Assembly (NCBI GenBank): GCA_950072225.1
Contig: CATMOP010000001.1
Coordinates: forward strand, 1-27,822
Direction of reading: 5' to 3'
Length of the DNA: 27,822 nucleotides
Source: an uncultured Nitrospina sp.
GTDB lineage: Bacteria > Nitrospinota > Nitrospinia > Nitrospinales > VA-1
Shown here: piece after piece, positions 1 to 6,957 of the stretch
How the letters are laid out: each line of letters opens with the position of its first letter
How positions within the stretch are numbered: position 1 is the stretch's first letter
Made by a program: the position numbers and the translations under genes
The notes under the pieces: model-generated
Database searches by the model: none
Told to the model about the DNA's origin: nothing
What the model saw: only the letters and a program-made list of their open reading frames with translations

Positions 1-2
1 TA

Positions 3-413
3 GCTTTTTTCGTTGGGGCTCCACTCTCCATTGCGGCTGAGGTTGCGGATACAAAAGCTTGCGATGAAATTACCCAGGAAGTTCGAAAGGGACGCCCCGG
101 TGTAGCTCCGGTAACAGTTGTTGATGGACATGGACCCATGACAGAAATGAAGATGACGGGGTTTAGGTCTGTGGCAAAACCAACAGGAAAGCTTTCAAAA
201 GAAGACGAGCGAAATCTTTGTCTCGCCCTGACCCCAATCTCAAACCCCGAAAGTCGGTACAAACATAAGGACCACAGCATATATTACTGTACCCTGATCC
301 TAAACCGGGATAGCCAGGCATATTGCTATGGGGTGGTTCAGGGCGATCCCAAAAAATGCGACAATATTGTAAGTAAGGGACTTGAAAAGGAGTGCCTTGT
401 AAAATCCCAATAG
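3..413 (+). CDS. Secreted Cys-rich protein of unknown function, 5' end cut by window
   Basis: The frame is open from the first bases of the window to the TAG at 411-413 (136 residues visible), so the gene begins upstream. The first visible residues, AFFVGAPLSIAAEVADTKAC, look like the end of a signal-peptide hydrophobic core with an Ala-x-Ala-like cleavage region, which suggests export to the periplasm. The rest is hydrophilic and contains six cysteines (in the contexts KAC, NLC, YYC, AYC, KKC, KEC), an even number compatible with three disulfides. An internal ATG at 138 would give a 91-aa protein, but that would discard the signal-like part, so I regard it as internal. I recognise no family. 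It is convergent with the CheY-like gene. Confidence 0.6.
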   Translation, partial: AFFVGAPLSIAAEVADTKACDEITQEVRKGRPGVAPVTVVDGHGPMTEMKMTGFRSVAKPTGKLSKEDERNLCLALTPISNPESRYKHKDHSIYYCTLILNRDSQAYCYGVVQGDPKKCDNIVSKGLEKECLVKSQ

Positions 414-497
414 CCTTTTAAGGAAATCTCTCTTTGCCCGCGGGCGTGAAGCTTAATGAAGAGGATACCACGCGTGCCCCGAATGGGGTATCACGCT

Positions 498-521
498 GGC
501 AGCGGCTTGCTCGCCCTTTTT
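498..521 (+). terminator. Possible Rho-independent terminator
   Basis: GGCAGC (498-503) can pair with GCTCGCC (509-515) through one bulged C, with a 5-nt loop, and is followed by a CTTTTT run. It lies between two convergent genes and could end the transcript of the upstream secreted-protein gene. The stem is short and imperfect, so this is tentative. The rest of 414-525 shows only a GCCCGCGGGC palindrome (437-446) and a CCCC-GAAT-GGGG hairpin. Confidence 0.3.
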
Positions 522-525
522 CGAT

Positions 526-912
526 TCAAACCTCATTAAGCCTAAACAACTCACGAATCTTCCGCTTAAACATTTCAACATTAATGGGTTTCACAATATA
601 ATCGCGGACCCCTGCCTGGATAGCTTCCTGCACCTTTTTATGGTCTTTCTCCACCGTGATCATCAGGAAGGGAATATCCTGCCATAATTCCTCTTCCCGA
701 AGAGCTCTAAAAAGATTCAGACCATTCATATTCGGCATATGCCAATCTGCAATTACCAAATCAGCTTTTTCCTTTTTTAAATGCTCCAGAGCCGAGTTTC
801 CGTCCGTGACTTCTGTTGTATTTTTGAATCCCATCATTCTAAGATGATAAGTCACCAATTTTGCTGAACCGGGATCGTCTTCAACCACCAATATTTTTGT
901 GAAGGGATTCAT
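526..912 (-). CDS. CheY-like single-domain response regulator
   Basis: This 128-aa protein is a lone receiver domain with no output domain. The acidic pocket is E11-D12-D13 (VVEDD), the phospho-acceptor is D56 in ADWHMPNMNG, the switch Thr is T86 (MITVE) and the conserved Lys is K108 in the KP pair. The DW-x-MPNM-x-G string around D56 is very close to that of chemotaxis CheY, so it probably passes a phosphoryl signal by protein-protein contact, for example to a flagellar switch or a CheA-type partner. No chemotaxis, flagellar or kinase gene is in the window, so the partner is unknown. It is divergent from dppD across 139 bp and has no strong Shine-Dalgarno sequence. The receiver assignment is secure; the chemotaxis role is inference. 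Confidence 0.9.
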   Translation of the reverse strand: MNPFTKILVVEDDPGSAKLVTYHLRMMGFKNTTEVTDGNSALEHLKKEKADLVIADWHMPNMNGLNLFRALREEELWQDIPFLMITVEKDHKKVQEAIQAGVRDYIVKPINVEMFKRKIRELFRLNEV

Positions 913-1031
913 TTATTTTTTACTTAAGAACAATTAAAATGCTGAGGAAGGACCAATACCCGTTTGAAGGATTTATTATAACATTGGTAACTTGAAAACC
1001 TAATTTATACCCAAATGGGTTCGTTTCAACC

Positions 1032-1050
1032 TATTTATCACGGATAAATA
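1032..1050 (+). other. Perfect hairpin abutting the dppD start codon
   Basis: TATTTATC (1032-1039) and GATAAATA (1043-1050) form a perfect 8-bp stem with a 3-nt ACG loop that ends one base before the dppD ATG (1052). A second small hairpin, ACCC-AAAT-GGGT, lies at 1009-1020. The region 913-1051 between the divergent cheY-like and dppD genes contains no convincing Shine-Dalgarno sequence for dppD and no clear -35/-10 pair. The hairpin could be a protein operator or could affect ribosome access; function is unproven. Confidence 0.35.
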
Positions 1051-1051
1051 A

Positions 1052-2032
1052 ATGTCATCCCCGGAACTGGAAATTCAAAACCTGACAGTTTCTTTTTCCA
1101 CTACCAAGGGAAAGCTGATCGCCGTCAATGGTATCAGTTTTCATTTAAACCCGGGAGAAACCCTGGCTCTGGTAGGGGAATCCGGTTGCGGCAAGACCGT
1201 CAGCGCCCTTTCTATTCTTCGTCTTTTGCCAGAGCCACCTGCGGAAATTTTAAGCGGAAAAATTATTTTTGACGGCCAGGACCTGTTATCTCTCCGAGCG
1301 AAAGTGTTACAGGACCTGCGGGGTCACTCCATCTCCATGATTTTCCAGGATCCTACGACCTCTCTCAACCCGGTCTTGACAGTAGGAGAACAAATTGCCG
1401 AAACGCTCCTTCGCCATACGGCTATGAATCGGCGAGAAGCCCTGCAAAAGTCAGCCGACCTGTTGAGTCGAGTGGAACTCCCCTCACCGAAAGAAAAACT
1501 GCAATACTATCCCCATCAACTAAGCGGGGGGATGCGACAACGCGTCATGATTGCCATGGCCCTGGCCTGCTCTCCCAGGGTCCTCATCGCCGATGAACCC
1601 ACGACCGCTCTCGATGTTCTTATCCAAGCTCAGATTCTCGAGCTTTTGAGAAGTTTAAAAAAAGAAACGTCCATCCTCATCATTACCCACGATCTGGGAG
1701 TGGTCGCGGAAATCGCCCAAAGGGTGCTGGTCATGTATGCGGGGGAAATTGTAGAATCCGGTCCGGCCAAGGCCCTTCTAAAAAATCCCTTTCATCCCTA
1801 CACCAAGGGTCTCATAGCTTCTATTCCCAAATTAGGCACCAAAAAAAGACCCGGCGCAAGACTGGAAGAAATACCGGGCAACGTACCCAGTCTAGACCAA
1901 CGTCCGTCAGGATGCCCGTTTCATCCCCGTTGCTCCTGGGCTATGGAAATATGTAAAACCCAAAACCCTCAACTGCGCATGATAGAAGCCCAGCGACAAG
2001 TTAGTTGCCACCTGGAGCCAGGATCATTATGA
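1052..2032 (+). CDS. dppD: Di/oligopeptide ABC transporter ATP-binding subunit, DppD/OppD type
   Basis: A 326-aa cytoplasmic ATPase that energises uptake of peptides (or nickel or other substrates in relatives) through an inner-membrane permease pair. Visible motifs are Walker A GESGCGKT (42-49), Q-loop Q99, signature LSGGM (157-161), Walker B VLIADE (177-182) and switch H213. The C-terminal extension typical of the Dpp/Opp family has cysteines C288, C294, C301 and C319, including CPFHPRC; in some family members this Cys set binds an iron-sulfur cluster. The stop overlaps the next gene's start (ATGA, 2029-2032), so the two ATPases are coupled and probably form a heterodimer. No permease or binding-protein gene is seen, so substrate cannot be assigned. 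Confidence 0.9.
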   Translation: MSSPELEIQNLTVSFSTTKGKLIAVNGISFHLNPGETLALVGESGCGKTVSALSILRLLPEPPAEILSGKIIFDGQDLLSLRAKVLQDLRGHSISMIFQDPTTSLNPVLTVGEQIAETLLRHTAMNRREALQKSADLLSRVELPSPKEKLQYYPHQLSGGMRQRVMIAMALACSPRVLIADEPTTALDVLIQAQILELLRSLKKETSILIITHDLGVVAEIAQRVLVMYAGEIVESGPAKALLKNPFHPYTKGLIASIPKLGTKKRPGARLEEIPGNVPSLDQRPSGCPFHPRCSWAMEICKTQNPQLRMIEAQRQVSCHLEPGSL

Positions 2033-3000
2033 ATATAGAAGAACTGCTGGTAGTTCGGGACCTCAAAAAACATTTTCTGCCAAAAAAGAAATTTCTCGAA
2101 ACCTCGTCTGCACCGATTCGCGCGGTAGATGGAATTTCCTTCATCCTTCATAAAGGAGAAACGCTGGGTCTTGTTGGAGAGAGCGGATGTGGTAAATCTA
2201 CTGTGGCCCGAACCTTGCTTCGCCTGATTGAACCAACTTCAGGACAGGTGAGTTTTTGCGGAACAGACTTGTTTGCTCTCAAAGAGACTGAAATGAGAAA
2301 CCTTAGAAAGGAAATGCAGATTATATTCCAGGACCCCTATTCCTCGGTCAACCCGGGAAGACGCATCGGCCATATCCTTCAAGAACCTTTTGAAATTCAT
2401 GGTTTCCGGAACAAGAGAGAAAATGCCGAAAAAGCAAACCAGCTTTTGGAGCAGGTGGGCCTAGCGCCTGATTATTTTAATCGGTATCCCCACGAATTAA
2501 GTGGAGGCCAGCTACAGCGCGTGGGCATTGCCCGAGCCATCGCTTTGAATCCAAAGCTGATCGTGGCCGACGAACCGGTATCGGCTTTGGACGTTTCCAT
2601 ACAGGCTCAGGTCATTAACCTTTTGTTGGACTTGAAAGACAAGTTGGATATCTCCTACCTGTTCATCTCTCACGATTTGGGGGTGGTAGAATATTTCTGT
2701 GACCGGGTCGCAGTGATGTATCTCGGAAAAATCGTTGAGCTTGCTGACAGCGAACAAATTTATAATTCGCCTCAGCACCCCTATACCATTGCCCTGCTGA
2801 ACGCAATTCCCAGTCTGGAGTCCGGACGGTCCAAACAAAAAGTATCCTTAAAGGGAGATATCCCCAATCCTGCTAATCCTCCAAAAGGTTGTGCCTTTCA
2901 CAGCCGCTGTCCTATCAAGGAAAAACAATGCGAAGAAAAAATACCTGCTCTTAAAGAAATCGCCCCCGGCCATCATGTCGCATGTTTTTTAAAACATTGA
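2029..3000 (+). CDS. dppF: Di/oligopeptide ABC transporter ATP-binding subunit, DppF/OppF type
   Basis: A 323-aa second ATPase of the peptide transporter. I choose the ATG at 2029 because it overlaps the dppD stop (ATGA) and has GGAG at 2014-2017 and AGGA at 2020-2023 ahead of it; an in-frame ATG at 2005 would add 8 unlikely residues. Motifs are Walker A GESGCGKS (50-57), signature LSGGQ (157-161), Walker B LIVADE (177-182) and switch H215. The C-terminal family extension repeats the same four cysteines at the same positions as in DppD (C288, C294, C301, C319). The charged N-terminal insert (HFLPKKKFLE) before the Rossmann start is usual for OppF/DppF. A MITE-like repeat starts directly after the stop codon. 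Confidence 0.9.
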   Translation: MNIEELLVVRDLKKHFLPKKKFLETSSAPIRAVDGISFILHKGETLGLVGESGCGKSTVARTLLRLIEPTSGQVSFCGTDLFALKETEMRNLRKEMQIIFQDPYSSVNPGRRIGHILQEPFEIHGFRNKRENAEKANQLLEQVGLAPDYFNRYPHELSGGQLQRVGIARAIALNPKLIVADEPVSALDVSIQAQVINLLLDLKDKLDISYLFISHDLGVVEYFCDRVAVMYLGKIVELADSEQIYNSPQHPYTIALLNAIPSLESGRSKQKVSLKGDIPNPANPPKGCAFHSRCPIKEKQCEEKIPALKEIAPGHHVACFLKH

Positions 3001-3006
3001 CTCAGG

Positions 3007-3103
3007 GGCATCTCTAAAAATTACTTTGGGTCATGAGCAGGCTCTTATTTTATAAGAGCCTGCAAGTTGCCGTAAAAAAAATTATCGAATAAATAGAGAT
3101 GTC
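3007..3103. mobile_element. MITE-like palindromic repeat, copy 1, with target duplication
   Basis: A non-coding 97-bp palindromic unit. The ends GGCATCTCT (3007-3015) and AGAGATGTC (3095-3103) are inverted repeats matching at 8 of 9 positions. The centre is a perfect 11-bp stem, GCAGGCTCTTA (3037-3047) with TAAGAGCCTGC (3053-3063). The unit is flanked by a direct repeat CTCAGG (3001-3006 and 3104-3109), as expected for a 6-bp target-site duplication. A related copy lies at 7426-7515, sharing for example CGAATAAATAGAGA. No transposase is present, so it would be a non-autonomous element. It sits between dppF and the convergent ccm operon end, where its hairpin may act as a transcription barrier, although it lacks a clean U-tract. 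Confidence 0.7.
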
Positions 3104-3161
3104 CTCAGGTTTATTCTTTAACTGGAACCCCGATCATATCTGACCTCAGTCCGGATAACCT

Positions 3162-3578
3162 TCAGTTCCTTGAGACATCTTGTGTTTCCCGGATGTCAGG
3201 AACAGGCGAGGCATGATGCATGACCATCTTCCAGACATCGCCCTCAAGGTGAAACAAGTTGGTGGCAAAAACCTGGGAAGCCAGCACCCCGCTTTCGGCG
3301 ATGGTAAAAAGCTTCTCGGTGCAAGAAACCCAGGCAAGATCCTCTGAAGCCAGGACTCGCACATCGGAAATTCGAATCTCCATATTTCCTGAATTTTCAA
3401 AAATGCCTGCCCAGCTATTCAGGATCGGCTCGAATCCGTTTAAAGGAGACCAGCCGGGGTGGACACAGGTTATCCTTTCATCATTTTCCCAAACCCGCTT
3501 CATCGCCTCAATATCTCTTTTATTAAAGGCTTTATAAAATTGTTCATTGGCAGACTGAGCTTTATCTTCATTTTTCAT
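3162..3578 (-). CDS. SnoaL/NTF2-like (DUF4440-type) small protein
   Basis: A 138-aa protein with the cone-shaped NTF2-like fold pattern: an N-terminal helix (NEQFYKAFNKRDIEAMKRVW), then DERITCVHPGW, a central ILNSWAGIF segment and a closing strand pair, FHLEGDVWKMVMHHASPV. Such proteins act as small-molecule isomerases or hydrolases, or as ligand-binding helpers; nothing here fixes a substrate. The ATG at 3578 is preferred because AGGA lies 8 nt ahead; an ATG 9 bases earlier (3587) has no spaced Shine-Dalgarno sequence. It is the last gene of the ccm operon, 14 nt after the thioredoxin gene, so it may be co-expressed, but a role in cytochrome maturation is not implied by its fold. No signal peptide is seen. 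Confidence 0.75.
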   Translation of the reverse strand: MKNEDKAQSANEQFYKAFNKRDIEAMKRVWENDERITCVHPGWSPLNGFEPILNSWAGIFENSGNMEIRISDVRVLASEDLAWVSCTEKLFTIAESGVLASQVFATNLFHLEGDVWKMVMHHASPVPDIRETQDVSRN

Positions 3579-3592
3579 TGAATGCATCCTGG

Positions 3593-4180
3593 TTATTGTT
3601 TTAAAAGATATTCCACCGCCTTGAATGTTTCGGCTGATTCCCAGTCCTTGGCACCATCGATACGAGCGGCAACCCTTCCTTGCTTATCGATCACATAGGT
3701 GAACGGAATGGTAAAAGACGGGTAGAGCTTTTCGGCAATCCCTTCGGTATCCAGTAAAACTGGAAAGGATAATTTGAACTTATCCACATAGTCCTGGACT
3801 TTGGAAGAACCATCTTTATCGAGGCTGACTGCGAGAACGGTCAGCCCCTGCGAACGGAAGCGACGGTACAGGGTTTCGAAGCTTGGCATTTCCTTAATGC
3901 AGGGAGCACACCAGGTTGCCCAGAAATTAATAACGATTACTTTCCCGATATGATCATCAAGCCCTTCAAGATTACCTTTGAGATTTCTTAAAGTAAACCG
4001 GGGGGCCAGATAGGCTTCTTCCGCCTTAAACTGGTTCAAGTTGATTTCCTGTTGCGGATTTCCCGAGCCAGTTTTTTGAAAACGGAGTACAAGGAAAATC
4101 AGGGCCACAATGATTAACAGGCCCAGCAGTCCGTCCTTAAGCCGAATAAAGCTTTTCCCTTTTAAGGCGATCGATTTCAT
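3593..4180 (-). CDS. resA: Membrane-anchored thiol-disulfide oxidoreductase, ResA/CcmG/TlpA type
   Basis: A 195-aa protein with one N-terminal membrane anchor (about residues 17-33) and a periplasmic thioredoxin domain. The active site is WATWCAPC (CxxC at 91-94), and the cis-Pro is P159 in TIPFTYVID. In System I this class of reductase keeps apocytochrome CxxCH cysteines, or CcmH, reduced before haem attachment. It follows ccmC and its start codon lies inside ccmC, a 44-nt overlap that suggests tight coupling. AGGAAA is present upstream at an acceptable distance. It could equally be named ccmG; ResA and CcmG cannot be separated by eye. Confidence 0.88.
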   Translation of the reverse strand: MKSIALKGKSFIRLKDGLLGLLIIVALIFLVLRFQKTGSGNPQQEINLNQFKAEEAYLAPRFTLRNLKGNLEGLDDHIGKVIVINFWATWCAPCIKEMPSFETLYRRFRSQGLTVLAVSLDKDGSSKVQDYVDKFKLSFPVLLDTEGIAEKLYPSFTIPFTYVIDKQGRVAARIDGAKDWESAETFKAVEYLLKQ

Positions 4181-4850
4181 CTTTCAATTTTTCCTGCCGC
4201 ACCCGCACTCCCATCAACAGGAAATAAAGTAGGGTGAAAGCACACAGGGATATTCCCAGCGTTGCCAGCATGGTTGGGTCCATTCCCTTGCCAATCCCTT
4301 CGTTGGTGATGACCTTGGGCGGGGGATGGAACGTCCGCCACCAGAGTACGGAAAAATGGATGAAGGGAATATTAAGAAACCCGACAATGCCAAGTACTGC
4401 GGCATAACGGGCTCGCATGGAACCGGCATCGCTTTGCGTCCGGAGCATGAGGTAGGCCACATATATGATCCAGAGTATCAGGGTAGAAGTGAGGCGCGCG
4501 TCCCACACCCACCAAGCCCCCCAGATAGGCCTTGCCCAGATCGGCCCTGTGATCAATACCAGGGAACAGAAAATCACCCCGATCTCTGCCGAGGCATGGG
4601 CATAAATGTCCCACTCCCGCTCTTTTTTCCAAAGAAACAGAATGGAACAGATAAAAACTATAAAGAAGGCAAAAAATGAAAGCCAAGCGGAAGGTACATG
4701 GAAATACATGACCCGCTGAACCACACCTTCGGTCTGTTCGGTGGGGACATAGATGAATATCGCGACCATCGCCGCAAGAAAAGCCAGGCCGGTCAACCAG
4801 ACCAGAATATTGCCTTCTTCCTGATTTTCTTCTACCGCGTCGGGATTCAT
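4137..4850 (-). CDS. ccmC: Haem exporter/haem-handling membrane protein CcmC
   Basis: A roughly 237-aa polytopic inner-membrane protein that presents haem to CcmE. The tryptophan-rich WGAWWVWD motif lies at residues 112-119 (numbered from the first of three consecutive ATGs). The two haem-ligand histidines are H53 in YFHVPSAW and H167 in PFIHFSVLWW. About six hydrophobic spans are visible, as expected. Three ATG codons follow AAGGAAGG directly; the third (4850) has the best spacing (6 nt), the first would be 4856. The gene follows ccmD with stop and start essentially overlapping, and resA begins inside its 3' end. A charged, probably helical cytoplasmic tail (RQEKLKDEIDRLKREK) ends the protein. 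Confidence 0.93.
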   Translation of the reverse strand: MNPDAVEENQEEGNILVWLTGLAFLAAMVAIFIYVPTEQTEGVVQRVMYFHVPSAWLSFFAFFIVFICSILFLWKKEREWDIYAHASAEIGVIFCSLVLITGPIWARPIWGAWWVWDARLTSTLILWIIYVAYLMLRTQSDAGSMRARYAAVLGIVGFLNIPFIHFSVLWWRTFHPPPKVITNEGIGKGMDPTMLATLGISLCAFTLLYFLLMGVRVRQEKLKDEIDRLKREKLYSA

Positions 4851-4852
4851 CA

Positions 4853-4996
4853 TCATCCTTCCTTGCTCAGGGTTTCTTTCAACAGTTCCAGATCTTTTTC
4901 AAGTGCACGGTTGCGCTGCCTGATTGTGTACACGTAATAAATAATGCCGCCCCATACAACCACATTGGCCGCTAAAAAAAACCACTGGTTATCCAT
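4853..4996 (-). CDS. ccmD: Small membrane protein CcmD
   Basis: A 47-aa protein translated from the ATG at 4994-4996 to the TGA at 4853-4855. It begins MDNQWFFLAANVVVWGGIIY, a single membrane span, followed by a basic then charged helical tail (TIRQRNRALEKDLELLK). This is the CcmD pattern: a short protein needed to stabilise CcmC-CcmE and release holo-CcmE. GGAGGAG at the end of ccmB lies 8 nt before its start, a strong ribosome binding site, and its stop overlaps the ATG run of ccmC. The sequence itself is not conserved enough for certainty, but size, topology and position between ccmB and ccmC support the call. Confidence 0.82.
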   Translation of the reverse strand: MDNQWFFLAANVVVWGGIIYYVYTIRQRNRALEKDLELLKETLSKEG

Positions 4997-5000
4997 TCCG

Positions 5001-5681
5001 TCACTCCTCCAGAATATGGTCGATCGTCATAATGGAGACACCAATATAAATGATATCGAAGGAAGCCGTCAAACCAATCCAGTTCATCATTCCTGACAAG
5101 GGTTCCCCATTCAGAATCTGCCCGGTCATTCGAACCACTGCGATGACGATGGGTACCAGAAGAGGATAGAGCAAAATGGGCAACATGATATCCCGGGATT
5201 TTAGGTTTGATGCCAATGAAGACAGCAGGGTCCCCAGAGCACAGAAGCCCAGGGTCCCCAGAAATATAACAAATAAAAGTGGGAGCAAGTGCTCCAAAAT
5301 ATCGATATTAAAAAAAATCATGAACAGCGGCAGAATGAACAATTCCATAATGGATAAAAAAATGAAATTGCTGATCAGTTTCCCGAAGTAAATAACTGTT
5401 CGGTCCGCGGGCACCAGCATCAACCCCATGAGGCATCCATTTTCTTGTTCGAGCATGAAAGAACGGTTCAGGCCTATGGTTCCGGAAAATAAAAATGCTA
5501 CCCATAAAATCCCCGGGCCAACTTCACTGGCCTTGACGACACTCAAGTTCACTGAAAAAATAAATATCAGAATCACCAGTAATGCGAAGATAAACATCGC
5601 GCTGAACAGTTCCCGCGTCTTGAGTTCCGTTACGAAATCCTTCCATACAATCGCTGTGATTTGATTCAAAAAAAGATTCAT
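5001..5681 (-). CDS. ccmB: Haem exporter permease CcmB
   Basis: A 226-aa membrane protein with six hydrophobic spans. It is the permease partner of the CcmA ATPase in the ABC complex that drives release of holo-CcmE from CcmC. Family-like segments are the N-terminal IVWKDFVTELKTRE, PGILWVAFLFSGTIGL in the second span, EQENGCLMGLMLVP in the cytoplasmic loop, and LPILLYPLLVPIVIA. The start codon has no clear Shine-Dalgarno sequence and is preceded closely by a GC-rich hairpin in the unusually long (139 bp) ccmA-ccmB gap. The stop is followed at once by ccmD. Confidence 0.92.
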   Translation of the reverse strand: MNLFLNQITAIVWKDFVTELKTRELFSAMFIFALLVILIFIFSVNLSVVKASEVGPGILWVAFLFSGTIGLNRSFMLEQENGCLMGLMLVPADRTVIYFGKLISNFIFLSIMELFILPLFMIFFNIDILEHLLPLLFVIFLGTLGFCALGTLLSSLASNLKSRDIMLPILLYPLLVPIVIAVVRMTGQILNGEPLSGMMNWIGLTASFDIIYIGVSIMTIDHILEE

Positions 5682-5820
5682 GAATTCAGCCGGCGATCCG
5701 CCGGTGGCTGTGATACCCCTTCCTTGGCTTTCATGCCCCGCAGGGGTAAATGAGAAATACTCTATTTGGCTGGCAAAGAGTTATCTCGGCTTAACGGGCT
5801 CTTGCTATCTGCCTCCCCTG
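5682..5820. other. 139-bp structured gap between ccmA and ccmB
   Basis: No gene-like frame is visible on either strand. It contains a GC-rich stem, CAGCCGGCG (5687-5695), pairing with CGCCGG and GCTG (5699-5710, 3-nt bulge, loop ATC), right before the ccmB start. A CCCC-GCA-GGGG hairpin (5736-5746) can alternatively pair as TACCCC (5714-5719) with GGGGTA (5743-5748). There is also a longer-loop stem, GCAAAGAG (5773-5780) with CTCTTGC (5799-5805). This is the only long gap inside an otherwise tightly packed operon. It may be a processing or attenuation site or an old repeat insertion; I cannot tell which. Confidence 0.35.
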
Positions 5821-6585
5821 TCAGTGTTGACGAATGCCCATGGTGAACTGGTTATTGCGAACCGCATCAAAATACATCGTCTCGAAGTTTTCCTTATCGA
5901 CCTCTTTGACATCTTCAAAAAAAGCAAACTGGCCCATCACCTGCAAAGCCACCTTGTCACACATTTCCAGCCCGCGGGAAACATCGTGTGTGGTCATCAA
6001 TATGGTTCTCTTCTTGCTATGTAAGTTTTGAAGATGCTCCTTGAAAACGTTGGAGGCGTGGAGGTCCAGGCCGGTGAAAGGCTCGTCCAGAAATAAAATA
6101 GACGGATCGTGCAGAATGGCCCTGGCGATGGATAGCCTCTGAACCATTCCCCGGGAAAAAGTTCTCACCCGGTCATGTCTTCGGGGCGCCAGTCCCACAT
6201 CTTCAAGACTCGCTAAAGCTGACTCCTCAGGACATTCCAGCCCATACATCTTGCCATAAAAAACCAGGTTTTCCATGGGGGTCAAATCCGCATATAAGGC
6301 GGTCGAATGAGAAATGACCCCGATCTCGCGCCGCATTTCGGGTCTACCCTCCTCTACTTCATAACCGGCAACCCGGGCCGTTCCTGATGAGGGCCGGGTC
6401 AATCCAGTAAGAATTTTGATCAAGGTGGTTTTGCCTGCTCCATTCGGACCGAACACCGATAAAAATTCTCCGCGCTTCAATTCAAAGCTGATGCCATCTA
6501 CCGCCTTCAGCACCCCAAACTCTTTTAGCAGATGGCGAACTTCAATAGCGAAATCGGAGGAGTCGGGTTTGGGATGGTCTACCAT
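5821..6585 (-). CDS. ccmA: Haem exporter ATPase CcmA
   Basis: A 254-aa ABC ATPase that works with CcmB to drive release of holo-CcmE during cytochrome c maturation. From the ATG at 6583-6585: Walker A GPNGAGKT (46-53), signature FSRGM (143-147, a CcmA/ABC-2-type variant of LSGGQ), Walker B ILFLDE (163-168) and switch H200. A TTG two codons upstream (6591) could also start translation; both have only a weak GAG ahead, and I take the ATG. The short C-terminal tail past the switch His is usual for CcmA. It follows the CcmI-like gene by 49 bp. Confidence 0.92.
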   Translation of the reverse strand: MVDHPKPDSSDFAIEVRHLLKEFGVLKAVDGISFELKRGEFLSVFGPNGAGKTTLIKILTGLTRPSSGTARVAGYEVEEGRPEMRREIGVISHSTALYADLTPMENLVFYGKMYGLECPEESALASLEDVGLAPRRHDRVRTFSRGMVQRLSIARAILHDPSILFLDEPFTGLDLHASNVFKEHLQNLHSKKRTILMTTHDVSRGLEMCDKVALQVMGQFAFFEDVKEVDKENFETMYFDAVRNNQFTMGIRQH

Positions 6586-6634
6586 TCTCAATAGGGCTCA
6601 AAAACCTGCTAAACCATTACGCCAGGTTCAATGA

Positions 6635-6955
6635 TTACTGCGGGGTTAGTTTTTTTCTGTGTTCCTGTTCCAGTTGGTCCAGACGCTCCAGGATTTCCGT
6701 TGCCTCGGCTTCCAGCCTGTGGCGAAGCACCTTATAATCGGGCTCGGAGATTTTGTCCGTGCTGAAATCGAATTCCAGTTCTTTAATAGAAATCAGCGTT
6801 TCTTCTTTACGCACCAAAAGATGCTTATATTTATCACTGGTAGGGTCCACCGCTTCAACCAGCTTTTTGAGTTTCAATTTCCCAAAAAGCGGGATTCCTA
6901 CTGCCAGCAGGATCGCAACGATCAGAATCAATTCTAAGAAGTGGATGAATCCCAT
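6635..6955 (-). CDS. CcmI-like single-span membrane protein
   Basis: A 106-aa protein with one N-terminal membrane span (ELILIVAILLAVGIPLF), then a soluble, mostly helical region containing LLVRKEETLISIKELEFDFSTDKISEPDYKVLRHRLEAEATEIL. That pattern resembles the N-terminal segment of CcmI/CycH proteins and the short CcmI-like proteins found in ccm operons of non-proteobacterial lineages. The TPR part of proteobacterial CcmI, which chaperones apocytochromes, is absent. It starts 2 nt after the ccmH stop and precedes ccmA, so it is certainly part of the operon. Function is inferred from context only. Confidence 0.7.
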   Translation of the reverse strand: MGFIHFLELILIVAILLAVGIPLFGKLKLKKLVEAVDPTSDKYKHLLVRKEETLISIKELEFDFSTDKISEPDYKVLRHRLEAEATEILERLDQLEQEHRKKLTPQ

Positions 6956-6957
6956 TC

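Noticed and set aside
138..413. 91-aa gene starting at the ATG at 138
   Set aside because: The frame stays open to the window start and encodes a signal-peptide-like segment, so this ATG is internal to a longer gene.
3037..3063. Hairpin after dppF as a Rho-independent terminator
   Set aside because: The 11-bp stem is strong but is not followed by a U-tract on either strand; it is better explained as the centre of the repeat element, though it may still slow transcription.
5683..5737. Possible short leader peptide before ccmB on the minus strand (ATG near 5734, stop overlapping the ccmB start)
   Set aside because: Only about 18 codons, with no ribosome binding site; codons overlap a strong hairpin, so chance is more likely.
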